Assembly: GCA_036160955.1 (NCBI GenBank) | Contig: JAYYDJ010000085.1 | Span: forward strand, 1 to 20,874 | Reading direction: 5' to 3' | DNA length: 20,874 bases | Source: GCA-2699365 sp036160955 | Lineage (GTDB): Bacteria > Verrucomicrobiota > Verrucomicrobiia > Opitutales > Coraliomargaritaceae | Part shown: one piece after another, positions 1-6,927 of the stretch | How the letters are laid out: every line of letters starts with the position of its first letter | How positions within the stretch are numbered: position 1 is the first letter of the stretch | Translations under genes and position numbers: made by a program | The notes under the pieces: model-generated | What the model was told of the DNA's origin: nothing | Database searches by the model: none | What the model saw: only the letters and a program-made list of their open reading frames with translations

Positions 1-432
1 TTCATGAACTTGAAACGAAATATAAGCACTTCGAAATGTTTCATGTCCGTATTGTCGATTTTCGTTTGGATAGTTATGCCGGTCGTTAGTAATTTGACTG
101 ACTGCTTTAAATGCGATGTAATCGTTGAATTCGCCTTGAATTCCTATCCAGAATCGGCGAATCTCTTCGGTAGTATCCTCAAAGTCTCTACCATTTTTAT
201 CTGTACCAGAAATATATCCAAGTTGGTGCATGTAAGCTATATATGGTTCAAATTTTATCAGACTCGCATTTTCTAAATAATCGAATTGGGGGGTTGAATT
301 ATTTAGAGGATTTACTGAACTTGCAGATTCAATGGGTTCGATTGCGCAGCATTTTTGTGAAGGAATCAGAAAAATACTTAGCGTAATGATTGCGCAGACT
401 CCTACTATTGCTGTACATCTAGAATTATCCAT
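1..432 (-). CDS. Outer-membrane porin-like protein, N-terminal part (runs off the left edge)
   Basis: The minus strand is open without a stop from an ATG at 430-432 to base 1, giving 144 residues of a protein cut by the window edge. The N-terminus reads as a Sec signal peptide: a short polar start (MDNSR), a hydrophobic core around residues 9-22 (IVGVCAIITLSIFL), then a Cys-containing stretch near residue 28. From about residue 60 the chain alternates polar and hydrophobic or aromatic residues in strand-like runs such as RRFWIGIQGEFNDYIAFKAV, as in the first strands of large trimeric porins of the phosphate-selective OprO/OprP type. That family link is inference from pattern, since only the first third is visible. 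The gene is divergent from the next one with only 34 bases between start codons. The plus-strand frame at 4-276 is its antisense shadow. Confidence 0.62.
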   Translation of the reverse strand, partial: MDNSRCTAIVGVCAIITLSIFLIPSQKCCAIEPIESASSVNPLNNSTPQFDYLENASLIKFEPYIAYMHQLGYISGTDKNGRDFEDTTEEIRRFWIGIQGEFNDYIAFKAVSQITNDRHNYPNENRQYGHETFRSAYISFQVHE

Positions 433-466
433 ATTTAGTATTGTGGTTGTATCCAATAATTAGGAT

Positions 467-1453
467 ATGTTCAATCATTCTGATTTTTCATTCTCATTTA
501 AATCTATGGCAATTAAAGATTATTTTTTACAAGGTATTTTTACGAAGCACGATGGCCAGTTGGAGACTCTGCACAGACAACTTCATTGGGTACTTCGAAT
601 CTCTGTAGCTCTATGCTTTATTGGGCACGGAACGTGGGGCATTATTACAAAAGCTGGTTGGTTGCCGTTTTTTGCCTCGCAGGGCATACCCCTTGATCTT
701 GCTTGGAACCTACAACCTTTGATCGGTGCATTTGATATTTTAATGGCCTTTTTAATATTATGGAAGCCGCGTAGGATTATATTGTTTTGGATGTTCTTGT
801 GGGCGCTGTGGACGGCTGCTTTACGACCACTTTCCGGGAATCTTGAGAAATTTCAAGTAGATGGAGAATGGTTAGTGCGCTTAGCAACTGATTCTATGAA
901 TGTTGCGAAGATGCAAACTTGGGAATTCTGGGAGCGAGCAGGTAATTGGGGCCCTCCGCTGATGTTGCTTCTTATGGGAGGAACTTTTGCTATGAAAGCT
1001 AAAGATTGGTTCTCTGAATATACAGAGCCTCGCCTTAAGGAATCGATGGTAGACACCATATTTTTTCTACTGCGTGTGACATTAGCATTGCTGCTTATTG
1101 GTCATGCTGGTTTTGGCTTTGCTGTGGAAAAGCAGATGTTAATCGATCACTGGCAATCCATTGGTATTGATGCAAATGTAGATTTTATTCGAATGATTGG
1201 CTGGTATGAATTAGGTCTGGGTGTTTTTGTTTTCATTTTTCCTATTCGTTCGATTGTTTGGCTTTGCCTAGTTTGGAAATTATTTACAGAGTTTCTATAT
1301 GTTCCAGCAGATACAGTAGCTGGTATGGGTTGGGTAAATATCTTTGAGACTATTGAGCGATTTGGTGATTATGGGGTTCCTTTAGCTATACTATATATTA
1401 TTTCATATCGGCAGGTAAATCCAGACGCAGGTAAAAATTGTACAATAGATTGA
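467..1453 (+). CDS. Multi-pass membrane protein with two tandem homologous halves (DoxX-like)
   Basis: A 328-residue integral membrane protein with about eight hydrophobic segments. It is visibly a duplication. Residues 43-64 and 202-223 match (LRISVALCFIGHGTWG against LRVTLALLLIGHAGFG). Residues 156-164 and 297-305 match (ERAGNWGPP against ERFGDYGVP). In both halves the intervening part holds a helix pair followed by a Trp-rich helix. The LR-x-x-x-A-L-x-x-IGH start resembles the first helix of DoxX-type four-helix proteins, so two DoxX-like units in one chain is my reading, without a confident family. Biochemical role is unknown. The first ATG leaves only 34 bases to the divergent porin-like gene. 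An in-frame ATG at 506 (MAIKDYF) is an equally likely start and would leave room for promoters. The 3' end overlaps the next gene by 16 bases, so the two are probably cotranslated. Confidence 0.8.
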   Translation: MFNHSDFSFSFKSMAIKDYFLQGIFTKHDGQLETLHRQLHWVLRISVALCFIGHGTWGIITKAGWLPFFASQGIPLDLAWNLQPLIGAFDILMAFLILWKPRRIILFWMFLWALWTAALRPLSGNLEKFQVDGEWLVRLATDSMNVAKMQTWEFWERAGNWGPPLMLLLMGGTFAMKAKDWFSEYTEPRLKESMVDTIFFLLRVTLALLLIGHAGFGFAVEKQMLIDHWQSIGIDANVDFIRMIGWYELGLGVFVFIFPIRSIVWLCLVWKLFTEFLYVPADTVAGMGWVNIFETIERFGDYGVPLAILYIISYRQVNPDAGKNCTID

Positions 1454-1893
1454 TTAAGGTAATTCGCGCGCAACTTGTTCAGGGTATTAGTCAAAGTGAT
1501 TGTGCGCAGGCAATAGCTCTGGCTATTACTATCGGATTGTTTCCAATACTGGGATTTTCTACACTTATAATTACCGCGATCGCCTATTTTAGGCGATTAA
1601 ACCAGCCTATAGCTCAAGTGTTTAACTGGATTTGCGGCCCAATAAAATTAGCCTTAATCATTCCTTTTATTCGATTAGGGGAGTTCCTTTTCAGTGCGGA
1701 TCCATTTGTTTTGAATTTAGGCGATATGAGTCGCCAATTTTATGAAAATTGTTGGGCTACGCTTTCTGAGTTTGCTTGGACATTTATTCATGCCATAGCA
1801 GGGTGGGCATTCTGTGCTCCCATCATCTATATATTAGTTTATAATATTTCAAAATCAGTTATCATTCGCTTACGCCATGAAGTTACTCATTAA
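1438..1893 (+). CDS. DUF2062 domain membrane protein
   Basis: A 151-residue protein matching the DUF2062 pattern: an amphipathic N-terminal helix (QLVQGISQSDCAQAIALAI), then IGLFPILGFSTL, a short basic link with R-x-N-Q-P, a Q-x-x-N-W-I-x-G-P segment and IPFIRLGEFLF, followed by a last membrane helix near residues 118-137. Three membrane segments are evident. The family is widespread and uncharacterised; some members are fused to glycosyltransferases, but nothing here fixes a role. The start is a TTG at 1438 inside the end of the upstream gene, with a GCAGG purine-rich stretch seven bases before it. A second in-frame TTG lies at 1450. No ATG is available before the conserved region, so translation is probably coupled to the upstream membrane protein. 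Confidence 0.75.
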   Translation: MYNRLIKVIRAQLVQGISQSDCAQAIALAITIGLFPILGFSTLIITAIAYFRRLNQPIAQVFNWICGPIKLALIIPFIRLGEFLFSADPFVLNLGDMSRQFYENCWATLSEFAWTFIHAIAGWAFCAPIIYILVYNISKSVIIRLRHEVTH

Positions 1894-1908
1894 ACAGATA
1901 ATTTGTAG

Positions 1909-2160
1909 TTAATTGATTTCTTCGTTTGAAGCAGTGCATTTCGACATATACTCTTCGTATCGCAGCATCAGCTTTTGGTGATACTCTGGATCATGGTAGG
2001 ACCCTGCGCTGTGTGGAGGAACTTCACCTCTATTCATGCATAAGGTAAATTGGTGTACTTTACGAGACTTATCCGTTGAATAGTGGACTTGGTGACCATC
2101 TAGCGAAGGGCTTAAGGATACATGTATTTTATTTGCAGAAAGCACGATAATATACCGCAT
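1909..2160 (-). CDS. Small hypothetical protein, 83 residues
   Basis: I do not recognise the family. The frame runs from an ATG at 2158-2160 to a TAA at 1909-1911 on the minus strand, in a gap between two plus-strand genes that has no other good frame. The protein has no signal peptide or membrane helix. Its first third looks like three beta strands (RYIIVLSANKIHVSLSP), and the C-terminal third is a charged helix (EYHQKLMLRYEEYMSKC). A GGAA sequence lies about ten bases before the ATG. The balanced residue composition argues for a real gene, but its shortness and isolated orientation keep confidence moderate. It converges on the DUF2062 gene with 15 bases between stops and diverges from the thioesterase gene, with a 70-base shared upstream region. 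Confidence 0.5.
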   Translation of the reverse strand: MRYIIVLSANKIHVSLSPSLDGHQVHYSTDKSRKVHQFTLCMNRGEVPPHSAGSYHDPEYHQKLMLRYEEYMSKCTASNEEIN

Positions 2161-2230
2161 TAACTGATGATTCCTTACAAGAAGATTACTATAAGCGGTA
2201 AGTTTTTACATTCTGATTCGTTTATACATT

Positions 2231-2659
2231 ATGAGTCATTTTACTTACTTATCAGAGGTACACTTTGACGAGCTTGATGCTCTAGGTCTTCTACATCATA
2301 CGCGCTACCTATTACATTTAGAGCGTGCCCAGCAGAAATTTTTTGAAAAACTCTTAGGAGTTGACGATTTTAACATGGATCGTGATGAAGATATTTATGT
2401 TGTTGTCCATGGTTTAGAGGCCCGATTCAGGCAGGCTTTTAGCAACCCTGGTTTAATAGCTGTCGACTATACGATAAGTAGAATCCGTAGTGGTGGTGTT
2501 ACAATGAGTTTTACTACACGCCACCCAGAAGAGGGCACTATTTATTGTGAGGGGACGCGTACTTTATGTAAACTATCACCAAAGTCGCACCAACCGACTC
2601 CCTGGACGCCTGCTTTTAGAGCAGCATTAGATGCATGTTTTTCCGAGAGTGATCTTTGA
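2231..2659 (+). CDS. Acyl-CoA thioesterase, hotdog fold (4HBT/YbgC-like)
   Basis: A 142-residue cytoplasmic protein of normal length for single-domain hotdog thioesterases, which hydrolyse acyl-CoA thioesters. The signature region is at residues 10-36: V-H-F-D-E-L-D-A-L-G, then LHHTRYLLHLERA. It corresponds to the YbgC pattern in which an Asp (here D16) is catalytic and a Tyr/His-rich turn precedes the central helix. The later strands show the typical ARFRQAF, IAVDYTISRIRSGGVTMSF and CEGTRTLCKL blocks. The substrate cannot be told. The stop codon overlaps the start of the DUF2256 gene (TGATG), so it is likely cotranscribed with the photolyase group. Whether it is functionally linked to that group or only leads the operon is open. 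Confidence 0.82.
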   Translation: MSHFTYLSEVHFDELDALGLLHHTRYLLHLERAQQKFFEKLLGVDDFNMDRDEDIYVVVHGLEARFRQAFSNPGLIAVDYTISRIRSGGVTMSFTTRHPEEGTIYCEGTRTLCKLSPKSHQPTPWTPAFRAALDACFSESDL

Positions 2660-2808
2660 TGCGTATCAATGGCAAAGTAGTGCATAAACGAAATCTGCCA
2701 TCTAAGCTTTGTAAGCAGTGTGGGCGATCCTTTCATTGGCGCAAAAAATGGTCACGCTGTTGGGATGTGGTAGTTTATTGTTCGCATGCCTGCAGACGCC
2801 AGCATTAA
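2659..2808 (+). CDS. DUF2256 small zinc-ribbon-like protein, 49 residues
   Basis: A very short gene that starts with the ATG overlapping the thioesterase stop and ends at TAA 2806-2808. The product is basic and carries a treble-cysteine pattern: C-K-Q-C at residues 18-21 and C-S-H-A-C at 41-45, with the WRKKW block at 27-31 between. LPSK before the first pair, PFxWRKKW-like spacing and V-x-YCS-x-x-CRR at the end are the hallmarks of DUF2256. The four cysteines probably bind one zinc ion; that is inference. DUF2256 genes are commonly found beside photolyase/cryptochrome genes, as here, where the photolyase starts 38 bases downstream. No enzymatic role is known to me. Confidence 0.88.
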   Translation: MRINGKVVHKRNLPSKLCKQCGRSFHWRKKWSRCWDVVVYCSHACRRQH

Positions 2809-2846
2809 TTTCTCTTACAGCCTAAACACTAGCTTCACAACTCTTG

Positions 2847-4334
2847 ATGAGTGACTCAATACATTGCGTGTGGTTTAAGCGTGATCTTAGAATTTCCGAT
2901 CACTTAGCTCTCTCAACAGCTAGCGAAAGAGGTCTTATTCTGCCGTTATATATCATTGAGCCAAGTATTATTAACGCACCTGACTTTGGTGTATTGCATT
3001 GGAGTTTTATTGCAGAATCATTGCGCACATTAGCATCTAAACTCAAAGAGTATGGAGTACCTCTGCAAATAATAATAGGCGAAGCAGAGGAGGTACTAGA
3101 CTGCTTACACAAGCGTTATCGCTTTACTAACTTATGGTCGCATGAAGAGACTGGTAACGCACTTAGCTATGCGCGTGATACTCGTGTTAGAGAATGGGCA
3201 AAGTCCGTTATGGTTGATTGGGTAGAATGTACTCAAAATGGAGTTGTTAGGGGCTTGACGAATCGAGACGGTTGGTCGGCTAAATGGGAAGCACAAATGA
3301 GCTTACCTTTGCTACCAGTGCCAAAAAAATTGATTACTTGTAGTCGGTTTTTAAAGGATTGTGATATTCCAAACGCTGAGCAGCTAAATTTGAAAACAGA
3401 TGAGCTTGCTCCTTTCAAAATTTTTGGAGGTGAGACGCAAGCATATGCGCTATTGGAGAGTTTTATTGGTAATAGATCCCAGCGCTATCATCGAGAAATG
3501 AGCAGTCCAGTTACAGCCTACTTTAGTTGCTCGCGACTTAGCGCTTACATAGCGTGGGGCTGTATCTCAATGCGCACGGTCGTTCAAAGCGTGCGCGCCG
3601 CTTGCCAGACTAACGATATTCCTAAGGTAGCTGCGCGCGCATTTCTTTCTCGATGTCACTGGCACTGCCACTTTATGCAAAAGCTAGAGTCGGAGCCGGC
3701 TATTCAGTTTCATGCTTTTAATCGCGCTTGTGACGATCTACGAAATGACGCTCACAATACTGAATATTTGAAGGCTTGGCAATCAGGTCGTACCGGTTAC
3801 CCATTTGTCGATGCTTGCATGCGTGCATTAAAAGCCCACGGATGGATTAACTTTCGGATGCGTGCTATGCTTGTATCATTTGCAAGTTATCACCTTTGGC
3901 TCGATTGGCGTAGATTCAAGGATTGGCTTGCTTGTCAATTTATTGATTACGAGCCAGGTATTCATATTTCTCAGATTCAAATGCAAAGTGGCCTTACGGG
4001 AATAAACACTTTGCGTATTTACAACCCTATTAAACAGGGTCAAGACCATGACCCTGCAGGTGACTTTATTCGCGAATGGGTACCGGAACTACGAGCTTTA
4101 TCTACTACAGATATTCACGAGCCGTGGAAATTGCCTGAATTACTCCAAATTGAAGCTGGATGTGTCATTGGGCGAGATTATCCTGCACCAATTGTAGATC
4201 ACTTAACCGCCGTGCGACATGCTCGTGCCAAGTTTAAATCGCTTCGAGCGACAGAGGACTATTGGAAGGCTTCGCAAAAGGTTATGGAAACGCATGGTAG
4301 CAGAAAGCGACGATTAAAACGTAAGGTATCATAA
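2847..4334 (+). CDS. Photolyase/cryptochrome family flavoprotein (DUF2256-associated type)
   Basis: A 495-residue protein with the photolyase layout. Residues 1-130 form the N-terminal alpha/beta antenna domain (VWFKRDLR at 8-15, SHEETGN at 98-104). Residues 200-470 form the helical FAD domain (TGYPFVDACMR at 316-326, DPAGDFIREWVPEL at 402-415). Such proteins bind FAD and either repair UV-made pyrimidine dimers with blue light or act as light sensors. The region that in E. coli PhrB reads N-G-G-W-Q-W is here H-I-S-Q-I-Q (373-378), so the flavin-contacting Asn and the first Trp of the electron chain are absent. This marks a divergent subgroup, and repair activity is not assured. A TTG directly precedes the ATG; I chose the ATG at 2847 because MSDSIHCVWFKRDLR gives the usual N-terminus. 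It is followed after 52 bases by the DUF2805 gene. Confidence 0.88.
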   Translation: MSDSIHCVWFKRDLRISDHLALSTASERGLILPLYIIEPSIINAPDFGVLHWSFIAESLRTLASKLKEYGVPLQIIIGEAEEVLDCLHKRYRFTNLWSHEETGNALSYARDTRVREWAKSVMVDWVECTQNGVVRGLTNRDGWSAKWEAQMSLPLLPVPKKLITCSRFLKDCDIPNAEQLNLKTDELAPFKIFGGETQAYALLESFIGNRSQRYHREMSSPVTAYFSCSRLSAYIAWGCISMRTVVQSVRAACQTNDIPKVAARAFLSRCHWHCHFMQKLESEPAIQFHAFNRACDDLRNDAHNTEYLKAWQSGRTGYPFVDACMRALKAHGWINFRMRAMLVSFASYHLWLDWRRFKDWLACQFIDYEPGIHISQIQMQSGLTGINTLRIYNPIKQGQDHDPAGDFIREWVPELRALSTTDIHEPWKLPELLQIEAGCVIGRDYPAPIVDHLTAVRHARAKFKSLRATEDYWKASQKVMETHGSRKRRLKRKVS

Positions 4335-4386
4335 AAAATCAGCATTTTCATAAAAATACTAAATCATCTCATTAACCACTTAGTAA

Positions 4387-4614
4387 ATGTATCATACTAA
4401 ACTTTCTACAGAGCAAATTAGCGCTATTATTCGTATGGCCTGGGAAGACCGTACTAGTTTTGAGGAGATTCTTTCGCGCTCAGGCCTAAGTGAAGCAGAA
4501 GTGATAAGAATTATGCGAAGAGAGCTCAAACCTAGTTCCTTCAGGCTTTGGCGCAAACGCGTAAGCGGCCGTGTCACCAAGCATCGTAAACGCTTTGAGC
4601 GGCGCATGGATTAA
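4387..4614 (+). CDS. TIGR03643/DUF2805 small protein
   Basis: A 75-residue basic protein with the full pattern of the TIGR03643 (DUF2805) family: MAWEDRTSFE at residues 18-27, a helix-turn-helix-like stretch (GLSEAEVIRIMRR) at 33-45, and LKPSSFRLWRKRVSGR then TKH at the C-terminus. The strongly basic tail and the helix-turn-helix-like core could mean nucleic-acid binding, but this is inference and the function is not established. It is the third member, with DUF2256 and the photolyase, of a gene neighbourhood that recurs across distant bacteria, so a role alongside the flavoprotein is likely. It converges on the lactonase-like gene with 20 bases between stops. Confidence 0.87.
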   Translation: MYHTKLSTEQISAIIRMAWEDRTSFEEILSRSGLSEAEVIRIMRRELKPSSFRLWRKRVSGRVTKHRKRFERRMD

Positions 4615-4634
4615 TTGTATCTCTCAAAAAGTTT

Positions 4635-5630
4635 CTACTGGGCAGTGGCAGGGTGATAGCCTTGTTTCTTAAGCTTAATTTTGTAGAGTCCAAAGGCGCC
4701 TATTTGTCCTCTTTTCTTACCTTCAACTGCAGCAGTTATATAAAGAGTGGATGCATCTTCTCCTATACCAAACTGGCAATTAGTTACTGCTCCTATTTTC
4801 GACATTGATAGGAGTGCTAATTGTTCTCCCATTGGTGAAAAAATATAAATACCTGCATCTTTGCCTACTCCTGCAGCTGCATAGATATTTCCCTCAGTGT
4901 CCATAGCCATACCGTCTGCGCCCCGCCTATCGCCAAAGTCAAAAAGGACTTCTTTATCACCAAATGATCCATCACTACTAATACTAAACTTTACTAATTG
5001 CCTCTTCTTGGTTTCTATAGATTCAAAGCAGGCAAGGTATGCAGTCTTTGTATCGATGGAGATTAAAATACCATTGGGTTTATGAATTTCATCTGTGGCT
5101 AGCTTCACTGTTCCATCAGTATCAATAAAATAAATTCCTTCTACGTCGATTTCTCTAGACTCATGTCCTCTATAGCGTGGATCCGTAAAATAAATTCTTC
5201 CGTCGGGAAGAATACTTAAATCGTTTGGGCTATTTAAGCGCTTCCCTTCAAATCTTTCAGCTAAGCTAATAACAGAACCGTCCTTTTTCGTTATAGATAC
5301 TCTTCTACCGCCAGAGTCCGCACCTTCGCATGCGACTAATCTGCCTTCACGGTCAAACATTAAGCCATTTGATTTACCGCTATCGTTACGATATATCGAA
5401 ACTATAGCCGTAGCTGGGTCATAGCGCATTATCCTTGCAGTCCTTATTGCCGAGAAGTAGATAGATCCATCCGGTGCTACTGCAGGGCCCTCGGTAAAAA
5501 TCGCATCTGACCAAAGTAATTCGAGCTCAGCAGAAGATTCTATGAAATTATTCTGCTGGGTAGGAATAAAATTTCCTCTTAAGAACGTAGGGGTTAATAT
5601 TAGTGAAATAATAAGTATTCGCAATTGCAT
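4635..5630 (-). CDS. Exported SMP-30/gluconolactonase/LRE-like beta-propeller protein
   Basis: A 331-residue protein of the SGL (SMP-30/gluconolactonase/LRE-like) fold, a six-bladed calcium-dependent propeller whose characterised members hydrolyse sugar lactones. Expected metal ligands are visible: E47 in FTEGPA, N136 in NSPNDL, N186 in KPNGIL and D239 in ADGMAMD. PDGxIYF repeats mark the blades, and FTDPRYRG (148-155) is a family landmark. An N-terminal hydrophobic stretch (LRILIISLILTPTFL) indicates export. I chose the ATG at 5628-5630 because it places the signal peptide at the extreme N-terminus; a TTG eight codons upstream is also in frame. The gene is divergent from the polysaccharide locus across a 157-base region. 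A sugar-lactone role fits carbohydrate metabolism, but the substrate is unknown. Confidence 0.85.
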   Translation of the reverse strand: MQLRILIISLILTPTFLRGNFIPTQQNNFIESSAELELLWSDAIFTEGPAVAPDGSIYFSAIRTARIMRYDPATAIVSIYRNDSGKSNGLMFDREGRLVACEGADSGGRRVSITKKDGSVISLAERFEGKRLNSPNDLSILPDGRIYFTDPRYRGHESREIDVEGIYFIDTDGTVKLATDEIHKPNGILISIDTKTAYLACFESIETKKRQLVKFSISSDGSFGDKEVLFDFGDRRGADGMAMDTEGNIYAAAGVGKDAGIYIFSPMGEQLALLSMSKIGAVTNCQFGIGEDASTLYITAAVEGKKRGQIGAFGLYKIKLKKQGYHPATAQ

Positions 5631-5732
5631 TTTTAGGATTGTTAAGTTGGTCAAATTCGATTTAAATAAATGGTATAGAACGTTTTAGTGTACTCACCCA
5701 TAGGGTTAAAATATTAGGGATAAATGTAGATT

Positions 5733-5749
5733 TTGGCACGGCAAAAGCT
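5733..5749 (+). promoter_or_regulatory. Candidate sigma-54 (-24/-12) promoter of the polysaccharide locus
   Basis: The sequence TTGGCACGGCAAAAGCT fits the consensus TTGGCACGNNNNTTGCW. The -24 half TTGGCACG is perfect, and the -12 GC falls at exactly the right distance (ten bases between GG and GC). The two bases before that GC are AA instead of TT. Transcription would start near 5760, leaving about 28 bases of leader before the ATG at 5788. The site also contains the small inverted repeat TTTTG-N6-CAAAA (5732-5747), which could instead be a repressor site. No activator binding sites were identified. Confidence 0.45.
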
Positions 5750-5787
5750 TACTTTTAAGTTCTTTTATCATAGAAACCTTGTTTAAT

Positions 5788-6921
5788 ATGAGAGTTTTAA
5801 GGTTATTTTTATCTTATTTAATAACAGTATCTTTTTTAACTGCAGAAGTTAATCTCGGTCCCGCAGGAGCAGTTGCAGTTGGCTTTGATTCATCTATACG
5901 GCACACATCGAATGTGTTTTTAAATAGTTCGGAAGAAAGTGACTTAATTTATACATTACTTCCTTCGATAAACTACCGCTCAAATCAAGGTGCTGTTGGG
6001 ATAGATGCTTTTATGGGAGTTGAAATGGTTCGTTTTTCTGATTTTAATTCTATTGACGATAATAATTTTAAATGTGGCTTCAGTGCTATATATCCAATGG
6101 AAAAAAATGGTGAAAATATTTCACTAACTTTTAGTGGTAGTTATGAAGAATCTAATGAAGCTCGTGAGGCACTTTTGAATATAGTTAATGTAGACACATT
6201 AAGTCTATCTTTGATTGGAAGTTATTATTTAGGAGACATTTTGTCCATGCGCTCCAGTATATTATATGAAAACCACAACACTGATACCGACACGTATGTT
6301 GATGTAGAAAGCATAGAATTCCCATTAGCTTTCTATTACGACTACGACGAAGCTATGAGTTTTGGACTTGGATACAGTTTTCGTAAGTCTGAGGTTTCTC
6401 GTTTAACCGTTCCCGCCGATAGTGTAGACCATGCATTTTTTATTGGTTTTGAAGATTTGTTATCTCCTCTGATCCAGTATGAGGCTAAGCTTGGTTATCG
6501 ATATCGCGATTTTAAATATGATACCAATTTTGATGATGGTGGTGGAATTTACGCTAAACTGAAATTACGCTATAATTTATCTGAGATCACACAATTATCA
6601 CTGATGCTAAGTAGTGATTTCAGAACATCTGCTGCAAATCAATCTGTGAACACTTCATCTGCAAGATTCACCCTCAATCATCGACTTGACCCCATGCTCA
6701 CTGCAGATATGGGTTTTATAATTAGCAGTGACAATTATGAGCAAATATTAGGAACGCGTGATGACGATGACTGGGGCGTGTCCTTAGGACTTAATTATGA
6801 GTTGTCGGAAATTAATTGTGTCCTCAAAGGTTCTATTTCATTTTTAAAGAATAGTTCAGATTTAGATTCAGCTAACTATAACCTCATCGTAGCTAATTTC
6901 GTGTGCTCATTTCTTTACTAG
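5788..6921 (+). CDS. Outer-membrane beta-barrel protein of the polysaccharide locus (putative export porin)
   Basis: A 377-residue secreted protein. The signal peptide covers residues 1-19 (hydrophobic core LFLSYLITVSFL, cleavage likely after TA). The rest is a succession of amphipathic strands with aromatic girdle residues and short acidic turns (for example SFGLGYSFRKSE and YEAKLGYRYRDFKYD), ending in an aromatic residue (FLY) as outer-membrane barrels do. Length and strand count suggest a barrel of 16-18 strands; this is an estimate. Similar barrels head exopolysaccharide loci, where they are thought to be the outer-membrane pore that works with a helix-less OPX protein. The OPX gene follows after six bases, supporting this. 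The ATG at 5788 is preferred over a TTG three codons upstream because it gives a clean signal peptide. Confidence 0.72.
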   Translation: MRVLRLFLSYLITVSFLTAEVNLGPAGAVAVGFDSSIRHTSNVFLNSSEESDLIYTLLPSINYRSNQGAVGIDAFMGVEMVRFSDFNSIDDNNFKCGFSAIYPMEKNGENISLTFSGSYEESNEAREALLNIVNVDTLSLSLIGSYYLGDILSMRSSILYENHNTDTDTYVDVESIEFPLAFYYDYDEAMSFGLGYSFRKSEVSRLTVPADSVDHAFFIGFEDLLSPLIQYEAKLGYRYRDFKYDTNFDDGGGIYAKLKLRYNLSEITQLSLMLSSDFRTSAANQSVNTSSARFTLNHRLDPMLTADMGFIISSDNYEQILGTRDDDDWGVSLGLNYELSEINCVLKGSISFLKNSSDLDSANYNLIVANFVCSFLY

Positions 6922-6927
6922 TTTTTG

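Noticed and set aside
4..276. Plus-strand 90-residue frame at the left edge
   Set aside because: It is antisense to the porin-like gene on the minus strand, whose signal peptide and strand pattern are far more protein-like.
1575..1584. GCGATCGC palindrome, also present near 11164, considered as a HIP1-like repeat
   Set aside because: Only two copies, both inside coding sequence; no sign of the high density that would make it a genomic signature here.
4392..4607. Minus-strand 71-residue frame
   Set aside because: It lies wholly opposite the DUF2805 gene, whose family pattern is unmistakable.
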